Positions 36,960 through 48,865 of a stretch of DNA of 64,000 nucleotides are shown here, in pieces. Each line of letters opens with the position of its first letter. Position 1 is the stretch's first letter. The DNA comes from Tachypleus tridentatus (Eukaryota > Arthropoda > Merostomata > Xiphosura > Limulidae): the NCBI RefSeq assembly GCF_004210375.1, contig NC_134829.1, forward strand, positions 56,598,107-56,662,106, given 5' to 3'. Made by a program: the position numbers and the translations under genes. The notes under the pieces are model-generated. The model searched no databases. It saw only the letters and a list, made by a program, of their open reading frames with translations, and was not told the origin of the DNA.

Positions 36960-37200
36960 ACTAGCTACCATTGTACATAAAAATGGGTCTTATGAAGCAA
37001 TTTGTCACAGCTCTTGATGAGGAGTCTGCAGCATCCAAGTACCTTCGAGACTTCTTACCTAAGCTGTTTGAGGTCAAAGCTTGTGTCTTCATTGGACCAC
37101 AAATAAAGAAGATCCTGAAGTGCACCGAATCCCTCAAGAAGATCAGTAGGAAGTGATAAAAAGCTTGAGGGAGCTTTGTCGCAGTGGTTCGGGGATTAAA
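36960..37200 (+). pseudogene. Fragment of a transposon-associated conserved protein
   Basis: The frame reads LPLYIKMGLMKQFVTALDEE, then KYLRDFLPKLFEVK and CVFIGPQIKKILK. After two stops the same frame goes on as GSFVAVVRGLK. This resembles, from memory, a conserved uncharacterised protein repeated in many arthropod genomes (LHIKLGLMK..FVGPQI signature) and usually tied to mobile DNA. It has no start context and no introns. It is absent from the matching place in unit 2 (48,240), so it is an insertion specific to unit 1. Confidence 0.55.
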
Positions 37201-37855
37201 ATAATCACTTTTGTTTAGACGTAAAGCTGCATACAAGTATACCAAAACTTACCGTCGTAAGGATTGAACTCCATATTCTGATATTATCAAAATAAGGTTA
37301 TTGCTGATTTGATAAAACCTCTATCAAAAATTTTCGTATCATCTTTGTTTTAATAATTCAATATCGTAATATTATATTCTTAACATTTTCTATAGTTACT
37401 TATAGCGATTTTTCAGTCACGAGCACCTGTTTTTTTAAAGATTTGACAAAATAAAAATCCAATAGTACTGAAGGATTACGTTTTAAATTACAACGTATAT
37501 ATTAAAGTAACTAACACGTTAACATTAATATTTTAATTATGTTTGATTTATCTTGCAAAATATATAAATAATCGTTAAACCATTAATTATTATATATATT
37601 TTTAAAGATTTATATTTATCAAATTATAAAGAGAACCAATATACTTTCATCACTATCCAGTGAGATAAACTACTAGCCGTCTCTCATACAGCAAAATATT
37701 TGAAAAATATTTACGTTAACGTTACACATTTAATTTACTTATGTCATCATAAAATTAATATCGCTTATTAATCCGTACCATCAATTTACGTGTTTCTCAC
37801 TCAAACAATTCACGAACATTGAAAGTTTAGTAATATAGGATCAATCCTTCCTTTT

Positions 37856-38768
37856 TCAACACTGACAAGTAACAGTACATTTATCCTTTCTCTTCTTACC
37901 TTCTTCACAACACTGAGAAGTGTTACCCTTGCAGTTACAAACACATTTCATCTTTCCGTTTTCACACCAACAGGTAACGGTACAAACACAGCTGTTCTTC
38001 TTTCTGGTTTCTACACAATCCTGACATGACTCCTTCTTACAGTCTGGACTACAACGTGTATCTCCGCACTCACAAACGACAGTAACTGTACATTTGTTTT
38101 CCCCTCTTTAGCTTCTGTACAACATTGAGATGTGTCATCCTTACAGTTACAGACGCATTTCATCTTTCCATTTTCACAGCTACAAGTAACGACACATGTA
38201 CAACAGCTGTCGTCGGTGTTTGTTTCACCTATTTGAAAATAAAATGAACGTGATTACACTTTTCATACAATAATAATAAAGATATGTATCTTAACAAGAA
38301 TTTTTTTAAAACTTACTTATCTCTTAGTACAATAACTTTTAAGCTGTCACTGTTCTTTAATGGTAAAGTAGAACTTGCTTCTTCTTGTCTAGATAGACAT
38401 TTTAAAAAGTACGTGTTACAAGTGAAAGATACGACTTAAATAAACAGAAAAAAACAACTCAGTTCTGTTCGCTGAAGTAAAATACGTGTGGTCAGTTTCA
38501 TAAAATTACGTATACGTAGCAAAAAAATGTTAGTAATTTCATACCTTGAAATGAACTATATATGGTGAAACCGCAAGTGATTTACTTTCTTTGAAACAGG
38601 AACAAAACTTCTATATTTATATTTTACTACAATCAGTGTTGTTACATTTCACATATGTGTTTAGGGAACATACTAGTATTATTACTCTTCAACACTAAAT
38701 TTTAACGTTGTCTTACATGAGTAGTTACTTGATTGTGGACGAAGAAATAACTTACCAGCCTTTTCCAT
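37856..38768 (-). pseudogene. Metallothionein-like gene B: two exons, two domains, one frameshift
   Basis: Exon 1 is 38,756-38,768 (ATG GAA AAG GCT G, then GTAAGT). The intron is 38,229-38,755, 527 bases in phase 1. Exon 2 is 37,856-38,228 and starts GTGAAACAAAC. The frame gives MEKAGETNTDDSCCTCVVTC, ENGKMKCVCNC and DDTSQCCTEAKEG. Then one base is missing near 38,092-38,112 relative to C, which leads to an early stop. Past that point the coding frame is preserved: CGDTRCSPDCKKESC, SCVCTVTCWCENGKMKC, and an end in KKRKDKCTVTCQC. A Trp stands where sister copies E and A have Cys. Without the indel it would have 128 residues. The Cys-x-Cys content, lack of a signal peptide and upstream candidate metal-response core fit a cytosolic metal-binding protein. 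The indel may be real or a homopolymer error. Confidence 0.75.
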
Positions 38769-38940
38769 CTTCTGGTTAATTCTACACAACTAACAACTCC
38801 GTTTACTTTAAACTGTTACGTGCGTCACAGTAGTAACAATTAGCTTTCTCTTTCTCAACTACCTCTATTTATTGAGACAATTCTTGTAAACCTTTGTGCC
38901 GTGTGAAACTTTCAAGATAATTCAGCGTTTCGTGTGCAGC
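38769..38940 (-). promoter_or_regulatory. Putative promoter of copy B
   Basis: Read on the minus strand, a TATA-like AATAAATAG (38,865-38,873) lies about 100 bases upstream of the ATG. TGCACAC, a match to the metal-response core TGCRCNC, lies at 38,932-38,938, about 165 bases upstream. Both are kept at nearly the same distances in gene D. A single core is weak evidence on its own. Confidence 0.45.
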
Positions 38941-39200
38941 TTCTTGAATGATCTCCCAGAGGACAATCAGTCATCACGGCCATTATCTAATCGTGTTTAG
39001 AGTGATACATGCCAGTTAACGACCACAACAACTTGATATCGTATCGTATGTATCGAAGCATATGTTCCCGTCGATCTTGATTAGAACCATACTGTATCAC
39101 TTATCATGGTGTTTTTATTCACATATTGTTTTGTATGTTTTTATTTGTATATCTTTTTTCACTATTTTTCCTGATTTAATAAATTCAAAAATTTGTCGAA

Positions 39201-39386
39201 GTGTTAAATTATCTCTACATCATTAAGTATTGATAAAGATTGTATTAAATATGATCATATTTGTGTTAAATTTTCTCTACATCATTAAGTATTGATGAAG
39301 ATTGTATTAAATATGATCATATTTGTGTTAAATTATCTCTACATCATTAAGTATTGATGAAGATTGTATTAAATATGATCATATTA
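39201..39386. repeat. Tandem repeat, 62 bp, 3 copies
   Basis: GTGTTAAATT..CTCTACATCATTAAGTATTG..ATATGATCATATT recurs with starts at 39,201, 39,263 and 39,325. Copies are almost identical, so it is young. It lies in a segment found only in unit 1. Confidence 0.95.
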
Positions 39387-39446
39387 AAACAAGTTAGTTC
39401 ACATATTTTCATGAGAAAGAGAAAGGTGATATTCATCTTTTTTTTT

Positions 39447-39562
39447 TAATTAGGCACAAAACTACACATTGGGCAATCACTGATCTGTTCACTACTGGTA
39501 TCGTAACCAGATTTCAAGTAGGGTGATTCTACACACAATAACCGATGGGCCACTATTGGGCA
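39447..39562 (-). mobile_element. SINE-2 copy, decayed
   Basis: TTAGGCACAAAACTACACAT, TGGGCAATCACTGATCTGTT, CACTACTGGTATCGTAACC and GATGGGCCACTATTGGGC follow the SINE-2 order. Confidence 0.65.
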
Positions 39563-40104
39563 TGAGAGAGGAAGACGTAACCAACATGTTTAAAACGTGT
39601 TGTTTTTATTTTGTATTTGCTTATCTGTGATTTACACAAAAGACTAGAAGCTTAAATCGCTTATGGACACACAACTGAAAGTCTATTGTATAACTGTGTT
39701 TTTAACAACCAAGCCAAAAATAATTTAAATCCAATGACACGTTTTTCTTTAAACCAATAAGATACCACAAAACAAACAATAAATTTAAAATAAATGTTAA
39801 AAAAAATTTATTTTTATCATTATTTCTCTTTTAAAAGTGACTTTTATATCTGTTTGACATTGTTAACTGTCTTTCTTTTCTTCTGTGGGTAAGATATTCA
39901 TTATATTATTAGCACTTCAAAACGTGGCATAAATATTTGTTTTTTACGGTGATTTATTACACTTCGTCAAATTTAAAAATTAGTTGGGCTGCATGACAAA
40001 TAAAGATTACAAAGGTTAAAATAAAACATAATAAAACTCGACTACAACGTACTGAAATGTTTATAAACTGTCAGAAATTTATCCTTGTAATAAATATCAA
40101 CATT

Positions 40105-40205
40105 TGTTTTGTTGTTATAACACAAATTTACACAACGACGTTATTGTGTTTTACCCATAACAAGTATCCAAACCGAAGTTTTAGTGCCGTTAGCTATGAA
40201 GCTTA
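40105..40205 (-). mobile_element. SINE-2-like fragment, duplicated with the unit
   Basis: AACACAAATTTACACAACGA, CCCATAACAAGTATCCAAAC and TTTTAGTGCCGTTAGCTATG are a decayed SINE-2. The same decayed copy is at about 51,515 and 56,355, so it predates the duplication. Confidence 0.6.
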
Positions 40206-42646
40206 TCGTAACGAGAAACATTTTTGTGTATAGTACATGTTTCTGATAAAGATTGTATTTAACCATTCCATCCATTAACGCGCAGATAACAATTAGATTG
40301 TTTCATTTATTGAATTATATTACTTCTAAAAATACACTACTAAAATATAATTGTTTTATATCTATATCTAGATATATGTGTAGTTCTCCTTTTTTTAACA
40401 GGTTGTATAAATTAATATCCAAGTCGTTTCATAAAGTTTTATTATTTCCAAACATTAAGTTTATATCTATTTACATTTTATATTTAGATTTTAAATTATA
40501 TTTTTTATTTCCTTCACTTATTTCTGTTTTAAGCTTTCTTAATATCATGTTAATTTGTGGAAATTATTATTCCACGTTTGACAACCAATTTGTTTAATGA
40601 TTAGTTTGTGAAAGAATAACAGTTTTAAAACACTGAATAAAAATAAATAGTTCAAAATTGTTGTAAATATCGAGTTGTCACATTCTGTACTTTCACAAAT
40701 TTGATAAACTATGACATTTTTAGTTCAGCGAACACTATCATATATATATACTGAATTTTCTTTTTATTTAATGTCATGCTACCAATCACCTCAAGTGCTG
40801 TAAAAGTACAGTAAGTTTATCCTATACAATTAAGGTTATCCTGAATTGAATGACAATCTAAAAATTTATTATTCCCTTAATTGCAAACCAAGTTAAAAAA
40901 TATCTTATAAACAATAATCATAACTCAGTATTTTATAGTTTAAACATTACCTTTTAATGATTTATATTAACTATAAAGTATTTGTCCAGTAAATGGTGAC
41001 TCAGCAAAATAAATGAAGATTCAATATCACACCATGTTTATATGTCTCTAACTATGACTAAGCAGATTTTCATTATCTGCGATCTTTAGTACTTGACCCT
41101 ATCAATTCAACAATGACTTTGCAAATCTAGAATATATTACAAACATTAAATAATATTGTTAGGATTTAAACTAGTAAGAAATATATGTCTTTCGTCTCGG
41201 ATTTAACTAGTAAGGTGAAATAAACAAAACTAAACCAAAATATTCATGAAAGTCAAAATATATGGCTGCATTAGACAGTCCTCATGTGTTCAGACTTAAT
41301 CCGAGATTTCGTGGCTTGTAACCGTCTAATGCGGAAAATGTGCTCCACATTTTATGGACAAAGTACAAAGGTGACAGAAGAAACTATTCTTCAAGCATAG
41401 AATAGTCCAAGAATAGGAGAGTACATTAAAACAATGGCCTCTAAACCATCAGCTCTACATTATTATCCATCGATTGCCTTCACCGGAAAATTACTAAAGA
41501 CTACATAGAATATTTAGCGTTTAAACCAATTCCCAAAATGTTAAAATTTGTCTCTATCTTAAATGTTCTCTTGATCAGTTTTATTCTATAATGTTAACTT
41601 TTGAGAAAAACAAAAAGATAAAACTTTCAGCACTTTAGTAAAACTTGAAAATTTACATTTACAAGAAAACAGGAAATAAATATATATCACAAAAGATTTG
41701 TGATTTTATGTAATAGCCCAATTGAACAGTCATTAACCTACTGCTGGTAACATATATATATGTGTATATACACGTACAACATAACAGACAATAAAAGGAA
41801 TCCAGGTAAGAACAGTATTTATAAAGCTTCTAACATTCAACTTTTCCATTACGTCAAAGAAAGAAACAAAAATGCTATATAGATATCATTCTAAGAATGC
41901 ACTGATTGGCACATACTTTCAAACCTAAGATTAAAAGATGGGCAAAAGCACCACTCTTAATTAAAATATAAAATTCCCCTGTATTCAAATCAATATAAAC
42001 ACATTAAAAATAAAATCCAATTATTTCTGAAATTATTGTAAATTATGTTTTCTGTTTGATGAGTGACCTAATTCTTAATAAATCTTGAAACAAGACATTT
42101 ATAACAACAAACAGAACGACTCCATATTTTAACAGTATTATCCCAGTAAGTGATTGTCGAAACTGAATAGAAAACTATCCAAAACTTCACACCCAGCAAA
42201 CTGACTTTCATTAGTTCACAATAAGGTAAATATTTTTAACAATTCATACCCATCATAATGCTGTTCAACACTTAAAACTCAATGAATAATTCTGTCTACT
42301 TCACAAAAAGTCAAAACTGAAAGTTCTTCAATAATTTTTTTGTTTCACACAAAACTGAATTTTTTCATAGTTCGTCCTCTGTGAATATTTTACCAATGTT
42401 TCATACTTAAGTGAAATCTTTCCAGCACTTGAATTTTAACAAGGTCTGAAAGTACATGAGACTAAATTCAAGATATTGGGTGGTATACGAAAGTGTGTCA
42501 TTGTGTCTACTATAACAAAGTTAAAAATATAAACATGTATTTATATTATAGGAAATAACTCGATCGTTTAACTTGAAAAACTATAATTTAATACCGATAA
42601 TTGTACCGCCACAAAGATGCCGAGTTTACAGGAAATTGCAGAAGTT

Positions 42647-42816
42647 CACATGTTCAACACAGTTAATACACTTATCTGTTAGCAGAAGAACACATGTTCA
42701 ACACAGTTAGTACACTTATCTGTTAGCAGAAGAACACATGTTCAACACAGTTAATACACTTATCTGTTAGCAGAAGAACACATGTTCAACACAGTTAATA
42801 CATTTATCTGTTTACC
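42647..42816. repeat. Tandem repeat, 44 bp, 4 copies
   Basis: CACATGTTCAACACAGTTAA..TACACTTATCTGTTAGCAGA recurs with starts 44 bases apart (42,647, 42,691 and onward). Near-identical copies; not seen in the sister units. Confidence 0.95.
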
Positions 42817-43079
42817 AAGAGTAACATATCTTCGTCGATCTTTCCTCGTTAAATTCTATTACAGTTTCGCAATGACCACAGTGAAAACAAATTTATAGAT
42901 CTAAAGATGAACTTTTCTATTGTGCATTGTATCATTTTCTGTTGTGGTTTCGAACGATACTTCACCATATTTATTTAACAATAACTTTACAAATTTCAAA
43001 TAAGTTTCAAAATCAAACTGGTGTTTGTGTAATTTGAACTGACGAGAAACATCTTTCACTTTTTCTTTTACAAAAATGG

Positions 43080-43230
43080 TTTGTTTGTTTTTCACTATCG
43101 CGCAAACCTACAGTAAGGCTATCTGCACTCGCCGTCCCTAATTGTGCAGTGTCAAACGAAGGCAATAGTCATCAGTAACAACCGCCACCTCTTGGGATAC
43201 TCTTTTACCAGCTACTCTCTCAACTTAATG
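43080..43230 (-). mobile_element. SINE-1 fragment
   Basis: GTTTGTTTGTTTTTC tail, CGCGCAAACCTACAGTAAGG, CACTCGCCGTCCCTAATTGT, then CTCTTGGGATACTCTTTTAC. It is truncated before the tRNA head. The 64-residue frame at 42,901-43,095 ends in its tail and has no recognised domain. Confidence 0.7.
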
Positions 43231-44381
43231 CTTCTTCATAGTTAAAACAAAGTGAATAGTTTCAACAATTAAATTTTTATATAGAATGCAAGTCAACGAG
43301 ACTGATATTTGGAGAGATAAAGAAAGATATCACAGCTTCTGGTATTAAGAAAATCAAAATATTTATATACTCTAATAAAGAGTTAGATATTTTTACCCTC
43401 AAAAAATACACTTTACTTCCAAATGTGTTCGACCACAAAAGCTCGGAATTCAGAAAGTTGGACGAATTGTGTTCATCTTTTATAATTTAGTAAAAGTGTT
43501 CGTGTTCAAAGTATTGTGGCATTTATAAATTTTACAGAAAAAAATCGTCGTAGAACTTTTCTCCCACAAATCCCAGAGATTACGCCGAAAATGACGTTAT
43601 AGCACAAAGCAACGAGATTTTGAATTGAATATTATATTGCCTTCGCTTTTTGCCTTATCAAATTTTGATTTTTTTAATAAAATGGTAATTGTGTATAAAC
43701 TAATCACAAGTTTGTTTCACTCACTTTCTGATAACAAAATGCAAACTTCACAAAAAATTAAAACCTCCATGAAATCCAAGACATCAGGCCTTATGTGATT
43801 CGTGTCTCAAGATTAAATCACAAGGTTCATGGTTCACTTTAAGAAAAACCATTATAAATATTGTTGAACTATATAATGACGATCAAATCCCACTATAAAA
43901 CAAGAGATTGTTGGTGTGTATAGCTATCCTTCTTTCTAAAAATTTTAGGATATTGTTATATTTATAAGGCATTTTAGTGTTCTTAGTTTACTACAAACAT
44001 TTAATTCTTTAATTTAATTTGGGTCAAAGTAGTGAACGTCAGACTAAATTTTATCTTTAATTAGGCTTATGATTTTTAGCTGTTGTTGTATAGTATCAGT
44101 CATATAGTAGGCCTAATCAATACTGGCAGCAGATACGTTAGGTTGTGGAATAGTAGGCCTACTTCTAAAATATTCTTTATTTACTTGAATCAATGTTTCA
44201 ATATTAAGACTCTATCGGAGATGTTGTAGAACGGACTGGTCGATTAAAATGTTTTGATAACAATTAATGTTTTATTTAAGTTTGCATTACGTTCAAATTC
44301 CGTTTCATGCTCTACAGGCCTAAATCTAAAGAAACAAATCTATACTATAGCTCCAACACTTAATTTTATTTCCGTAATGTT

Positions 44382-44668
44382 GGGGCCTAGCATGGCCAAG
44401 CGCGTAAGGCGTGCGACCGGTAATCGGAGGTTCGCGGGTTCGCGCCCGCCTGCCGCCAAACATGCTCGCCCTCCCAGCCTGTGAGGGCGTTATAATGTGT
44501 ATGGTCAATCCCACTATTCGTTGGTAAATGAGTAGCCCAAGAGTTGGCGGTTGGTGGTGATGACTAGCTGCCTTTCCTCTAGTCTTACAATGCTAAATTA
44601 GGGACGGCTAGCACAGATAGCCCTCGAGTAGCTTTGTGCGAAATTTCAAAAACAAAGAAACAAACAAA
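44382..44668 (+). mobile_element. Young SINE-1 copy (GC-rich subfamily) with target duplication
   Basis: The tRNA head reads GGCCTAGCATGGCCAAGCGC with a GC-richer B-box region (GCGGGTTCGCGCCCG), unlike the older copies. The body is intact and it ends in CAAAGAAACAAACAAA. The 10-bp duplication CCGTAATGTT lies at 44,372-44,381 and 44,669-44,678. The matching place in unit 4 (about 61,479-61,490) has no insert, so it arrived after units 2 and 4 separated. Confidence 0.95.
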
Positions 44669-45347
44669 CCGTAATGTTATAAAGACAAAAAAATGACATG
44701 TAATAAAATATAAGGTAATTAAGGAATATTATATGTTCTGGTATATTTTATCTATATTTTGTTTTATAATTACTATGTGTGAAGTCAAAGAAATGACATC
44801 GTAAGTGTAATTTTTTTAAGAATATATTTTACGTGTTTATGTGACATACAATCTGGAGTAGAAAATTCTTTTATTCTCGCGTATTAATTCACATTACGTA
44901 CGTCACTCTCACAACATAAAGGCCTAGTAATACTTTTGTTTTCAAAATTTAGTTCCCATGAAAAATACTTACTTTACTGGAGAACAACAAACCTTCATAA
45001 TTTTCATATTCATGTTTAATATAAATACGCATTATTATTTCTTGCGTTAATAGAATGTAAAATTACACCGGATATTTCTGTTTCTTGGTTGTGTTGTTTC
45101 TACAACCTTGAAATTATAGCTGACGCAGAATTCCTCAAGTTTGTTATAATAGTAGAATCACTATAATTAAATTATCTAATTTTTGGAACGTTTCTCTAAA
45201 GTAATATTATTACATTATAATTGTAATAAAAAACAACTTAGACACCTTAGACAGTAAACAGTTACTGACGCTCTATTGTATCATGAGCTATGATCGAACG
45301 TTTGAAGAAGAGATGGTACCTTTTTACCCGGCGGCAGCCTATGATGA

Positions 45348-45490
45348 AATAAGGCCTGTCATGGTCATGTGGTTAGTGCCCGCTACTCTAAATCCGATCG
45401 TCACGGGTTCGAATCCCCTTCATACTAAACATGGTGACCCCTTACAGCCGTGTGGGTGTTATAACTTTATGGTCAATCTGCTGTTCGTTT
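45348..45490 (+). mobile_element. SINE-1 head fragment, divergent subfamily
   Basis: GGCCTGTCATGGTCATGTGG, the B box GGGTTCGAATCCCC, CATACTAAACATGGTGACCC and GTGTGGGTGTTATAAC. The body is missing after CTGTTCGTTTC. It is duplicated in unit 4 at 62,178. Loss of the matching segment from unit 1 (34,230) looks like a deletion or a later insertion. Confidence 0.75.
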
Positions 45491-46212
45491 CATGTAATCT
45501 AAATAATGGTCTAACATTTTTGTAATATATCTTGATTCAGCTTTGTTAAAAACTCTTACCATTTTCCAAGTTACAAGTTAGGATCGTTGTACATTGTCTT
45601 AAATTCAGTTGTCAGTTTATAGGATAAGTTTTGTTAAAAATCGACCTCTTGGTATATAAATATTTAGGTTGGGTATAAGTAAATAACAAAATGTTTTTAG
45701 CAAATCAAGAAAGAAAACTAATAGCGCATGACAACAGAATCCAATGGACAGTTGATTATAGCCTACTTTGTTGAGTGCTCTATTAATATTATTCTAAATT
45801 CGGTACACTGTAATTCTAACAATAAGACTGGTGGAAACTAGTTTTGTGCACCACCTTGCTTTCCTAGTTCAAAGAACACCTTTAACTCATGACCTCTCTT
45901 CTCTGATAAAATTACAATTTTACTTAGTACGATATCAATTTAATTTAGTTATAGCTCTAGTGTTTAGCTATAAATATATTAGAAGTTGTACAAGTACAAA
46001 CACAGTATTATAAATGTTTGTATTAAATTAATATATTTTAAAATATGTAAATACATCTGTCTGACACACGAACCAGTTTACTGACAAAAGAAGTTCCACT
46101 GATATTATCCTGGAGAGTAGTTGTAACAAGAAAGCAAATGAACCTCTGGATAAAGGTACAATGACAATCATAAAATGAATCCTCAAGTAGTGCAACAACA
46201 GTTGGCGAAAAC

Positions 46213-46310
46213 TCATGATAACTAGCTGCCTTCTTTCCAGTTTTTCACTATTAAATTCCAAACAGCTAACGCAAACAACACTCGTGTATCTTTGTGGGAA
46301 ATTCTAAACA
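46213..46310 (+). mobile_element. SINE-1 tail fragment
   Basis: TAACTAGCTGCCTTCTTTCC, CCAAACAGCTAACGCAAACA and GGGAAATTCTAAAC. Sister of the fragments at 34,841 and 63,049. Confidence 0.6.
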
Positions 46311-47030
46311 TTAAAAATAAATACTGAGTATCAAATTGAAAGTTAAGAAATTTCTCATCTAATTTCAAATTACACTGGGTAATGATGAAGAATGTTATAC
46401 AAAACATCCGTGTTTGTTGTTTTTTTAGGAATCAAACTGCACATTAGTCTATTTGCACTAAGCATTGAAAGGATAGAAGTCCACATTCTGATATTATACG
46501 ATGAAGAATACTGGTGACCAATAAATGTTTATACAAGAATTTCATGTAGTTTATTTTATTAATTCAACATCACAACATTGTATTCTTAAAAGCCACTGTA
46601 GTTTCTTATATAGATTACTCATTCACAAATCTAATGATGCCAGTCTGTTGATGGTACAAAGATTAAATTGAAAAAACATAAAACCAATTAACATTTTGAA
46701 TCATTATGTTTGATGTATCTAGCTAGCTAATTGTGTAAATAATTATCAATCGTCAATTAAACATTTAAAATTTATAATGACATTTATCAAATTAAAAAGA
46801 GAACCAACATAAATTAATCCGTATTCAGTTTGATATAGTACTAACCGTCTCTCGAGAATACAGTGAAATATACAAAAACTACTCATTACAATTTTGTGTT
46901 ACGTATATCATCTAGAAATTAATTTCCTTTTGCTGTTAATCCATACCATCAATTTAAGTGTTTATTTTTATCCCTCAAATAATTCACCATCATTGAATAG
47001 TTCAGTAGTATAGGAATAGTCCTTTCATCT

Positions 47031-47395
47031 TTAACATTCACAAGTAACAGTACATTTATCCTTTCCGTCTTCATAACACTGAGAAGTGTTACTCTTGGAG
47101 TTACAAACACATTTCATCTTTCCGTTTTCACCGCAACAGGTAACGGTACAAACGCAGCTGTTCTTCTTTCTGATTTCTACACAATCCTGACATGACTCCT
47201 TCTTACAGTCTGGACTACAACGTGTATCTCCGCATTCACAAACAACAGTAACTGTACATTTGTTTTTATCATCTTCAGCTTCAGTACAACATTGAGATGT
47301 GTGATCCTTACAGTTACAGATGCATTTCATCTTTCCATTTTCACAGCGACAAGTAACGACACATGTACAGCAGTTATCGTCTCTCATTGTTTCAC
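47031..47395 (-). CDS. Metallothionein-like copy C: intact two-domain exon 2, no adjacent exon 1
   Basis: The exon begins after TATATAG at 47,396 with GTGAAACAATG. It is open for 121 codons including the stop, with no frameshift, unlike A and B. It has 27 Cys and a single aromatic residue. Domain 1 has CCTCVVTCRCENGKMKC and ends in KCTVTVVCEC. The linker is CGDTRCSPDCKKESCQDC. Domain 2 has CVCTVTCCGENGKMKC and ends in KCTVTCEC. The two domains are clearly repeats of each other. Similarity to the B and D upstream region stops near 47,880, before exon 1 would occur, and is replaced by other unit sequence. The internal ATG at 47,387 could start translation. Alternatively the exon 1 of D (50,351-50,363) may splice to it across 2,955 bases in the correct phase, giving 125 residues. 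AATAAA (minus strand) lies near 46,550-46,560. Confidence 0.7.
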
Positions 47396-47899
47396 CTATA
47401 TAAAAATTTATTTCAGGAACACTTTTAGTTCAATAAAAAATTGCTGCTTAATTTTGTTTTCAATATTACTTATATATTATATTTCTTACGCATGTTTTCA
47501 ATAGTCTTAAAACTTACTTATGCTGTGACCGATATTCGATCGTATAATGTATTTTGTCAAAAATGGACCTTTTACAAATTAAAATACAAAATTAAATGTA
47601 CGTCTTAAATAATTACAAAAACATGTGTTAAAATAACACTTTCTATTTCGTAGAATTAACACTCGTCTGTTGTATGAAATGCAACATCTAATATTCAGAT
47701 TTAAGATGACGGCATCATCATCAACTGATAAAAATAGCTCAGTTCTGTTCACTGACGTAAAATATGTTTGGTCAGTTTCACAAAATTTCGAAGCGGGACA
47801 AACACTTGGGTGGTTTCTTGAGATAACCATGTATTTAAATAAACTAACTCTTCATTTTGCAACCATATGTAATTTTCTTTTTTGATAAGCGTTTTATAA

Positions 47900-48620
47900 C
47901 TCTCCTTTCTAAAATATTTACGTTACGACAGTAACGAAACCTAAAGAAATAAGTAAATAGTTACTGAGGGTCCGTGTGTCATAAGCTTTGATCGACAGTT
48001 TGAAGTAGAGAAGGTGCCTTCCCACCGACGCGAGCCTTTGTTACATAAAGAAATTAGAATATGGTGCACTTGACGAACCCTAAACTCTGGGGTGTTAGTA
48101 ATTTTCGTTCCACGTAATATAAATAACGGTCTGCAAGTTGTTGTAAAATATTTTGATTCAGCTATACTAACATCTATTATTTTACACATTATTACATATT
48201 TAATTTCACTGTTACCAGTTTAAATGTTACAGAACCAGACAGCGCTGGCTCATGACCTCCATTCTCTGATCATATCGGTCAGTTATCAAATTGTACTAGG
48301 TACGATATAACTTTGGTTTGGTTATAGCTCAATATTTAGCTTTAACTATGTTAGGTTACAGGTACATTAGTTTATATTTAAACTATGTTAGGGCATCTGT
48401 TTGAGACACGAACCAATCTACTGGCAACGAATTCCACTGTTAAGTTTCTGAATACTAGTTTTTTTGCTTTAGATAAGATAGAACTGTGGATAAAAAGAGC
48501 AACGGTAAATACAATTTCGATCTTCAAGGTGAACCAGATCATATCCACAATTACTGGGTAGATTAGCAACAATAAACAGATACTTCATAAACATCTGTTA
48601 CTTTCTCTTCTAATGAAATG
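47900..48620. other. Duplicated intergenic block between C and D
   Basis: Homologous to 36,640-36,960 (GTTTGAAGTAGA, TTGACGAACCCTAAA, AAATAACGGTCT) and then to the CTCATGACCTC block seen at 34,498, 45,885 and 62,700. This shows that a smaller unit of about 2 kb lies within the large one. No coding sequence is supported. Confidence 0.65.
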
Positions 48621-48865
48621 ACCCCGTTATGGCCACAATGTAAAACGTTCGACTAGTAATATTTGGGTCACCGATTCGAATATCACTTCCACACAATATC
48701 CTTTACAATTTCATCGTGGTTGTGTTTTATGTGTAGGTTAGTCTTACAATTTGTCGATGATGACCGGTTGCCTTCCCTCTGGTATTTCCCTCGTAAATCA
48801 CAGAAGAATAGTAGAGAAGTCCTCGTGTAGTTTAGCGCGAATATCAAAACAAACTAAATATCTGT
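48621..48865 (+). mobile_element. SINE-1 copy, decayed
   Basis: Head CCGTTATGGCCACAATG, B-box-like GATTCGAATATC, GATGATGACCGGTTGCCTTC, and a tail GCGCGAATATCAAAACAAAC. Several deletions occur in the middle. Confidence 0.7.

Larger units (their letters stand above)
29372..39750. repeat. Segmental duplication unit 1
   Basis: The left half (29,372-33,880) matches 39,770-44,200, 51,190-54,260 and 56,150-58,680. The right half (33,885-39,100) matches 44,200-50,640 and 58,680-64,000 and holds metallothionein-like copies A and B. An internal repeat is visible: about 95 bp around TCAAAATACGAGGCCGCATT occurs at 30,000-30,095 and again at 30,600-30,690. This unit looks the most diverged. Outside the listed SINEs and genes it carries no supported coding sequence. 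Confidence 0.9.

Noticed and set aside
40253-40597. 114-residue plus-strand frame
   Set aside because: AT-driven composition; the matching sequence in units 1, 3 and 4 has stops and length changes, so the frame is not conserved.
45283-45525. 80-residue frame, with sister at 62,138-62,350
   Set aside because: Runs through a SINE-1 head; its apparent conservation comes from segmental duplication, not from coding constraint.
46028-46261. 77-residue minus-strand frame, with sister at 62,816-63,094
   Set aside because: Overlaps a SINE-1 tail fragment and is kept only between the two closest units; it is absent from unit 1.
47579-47885. Frames on both strands in the intron-like region upstream of copy C (sister at 49,881-50,117)
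   Set aside because: They lie in the sequence homologous to the intron of gene D; no domain, and similarity is explained by duplication.
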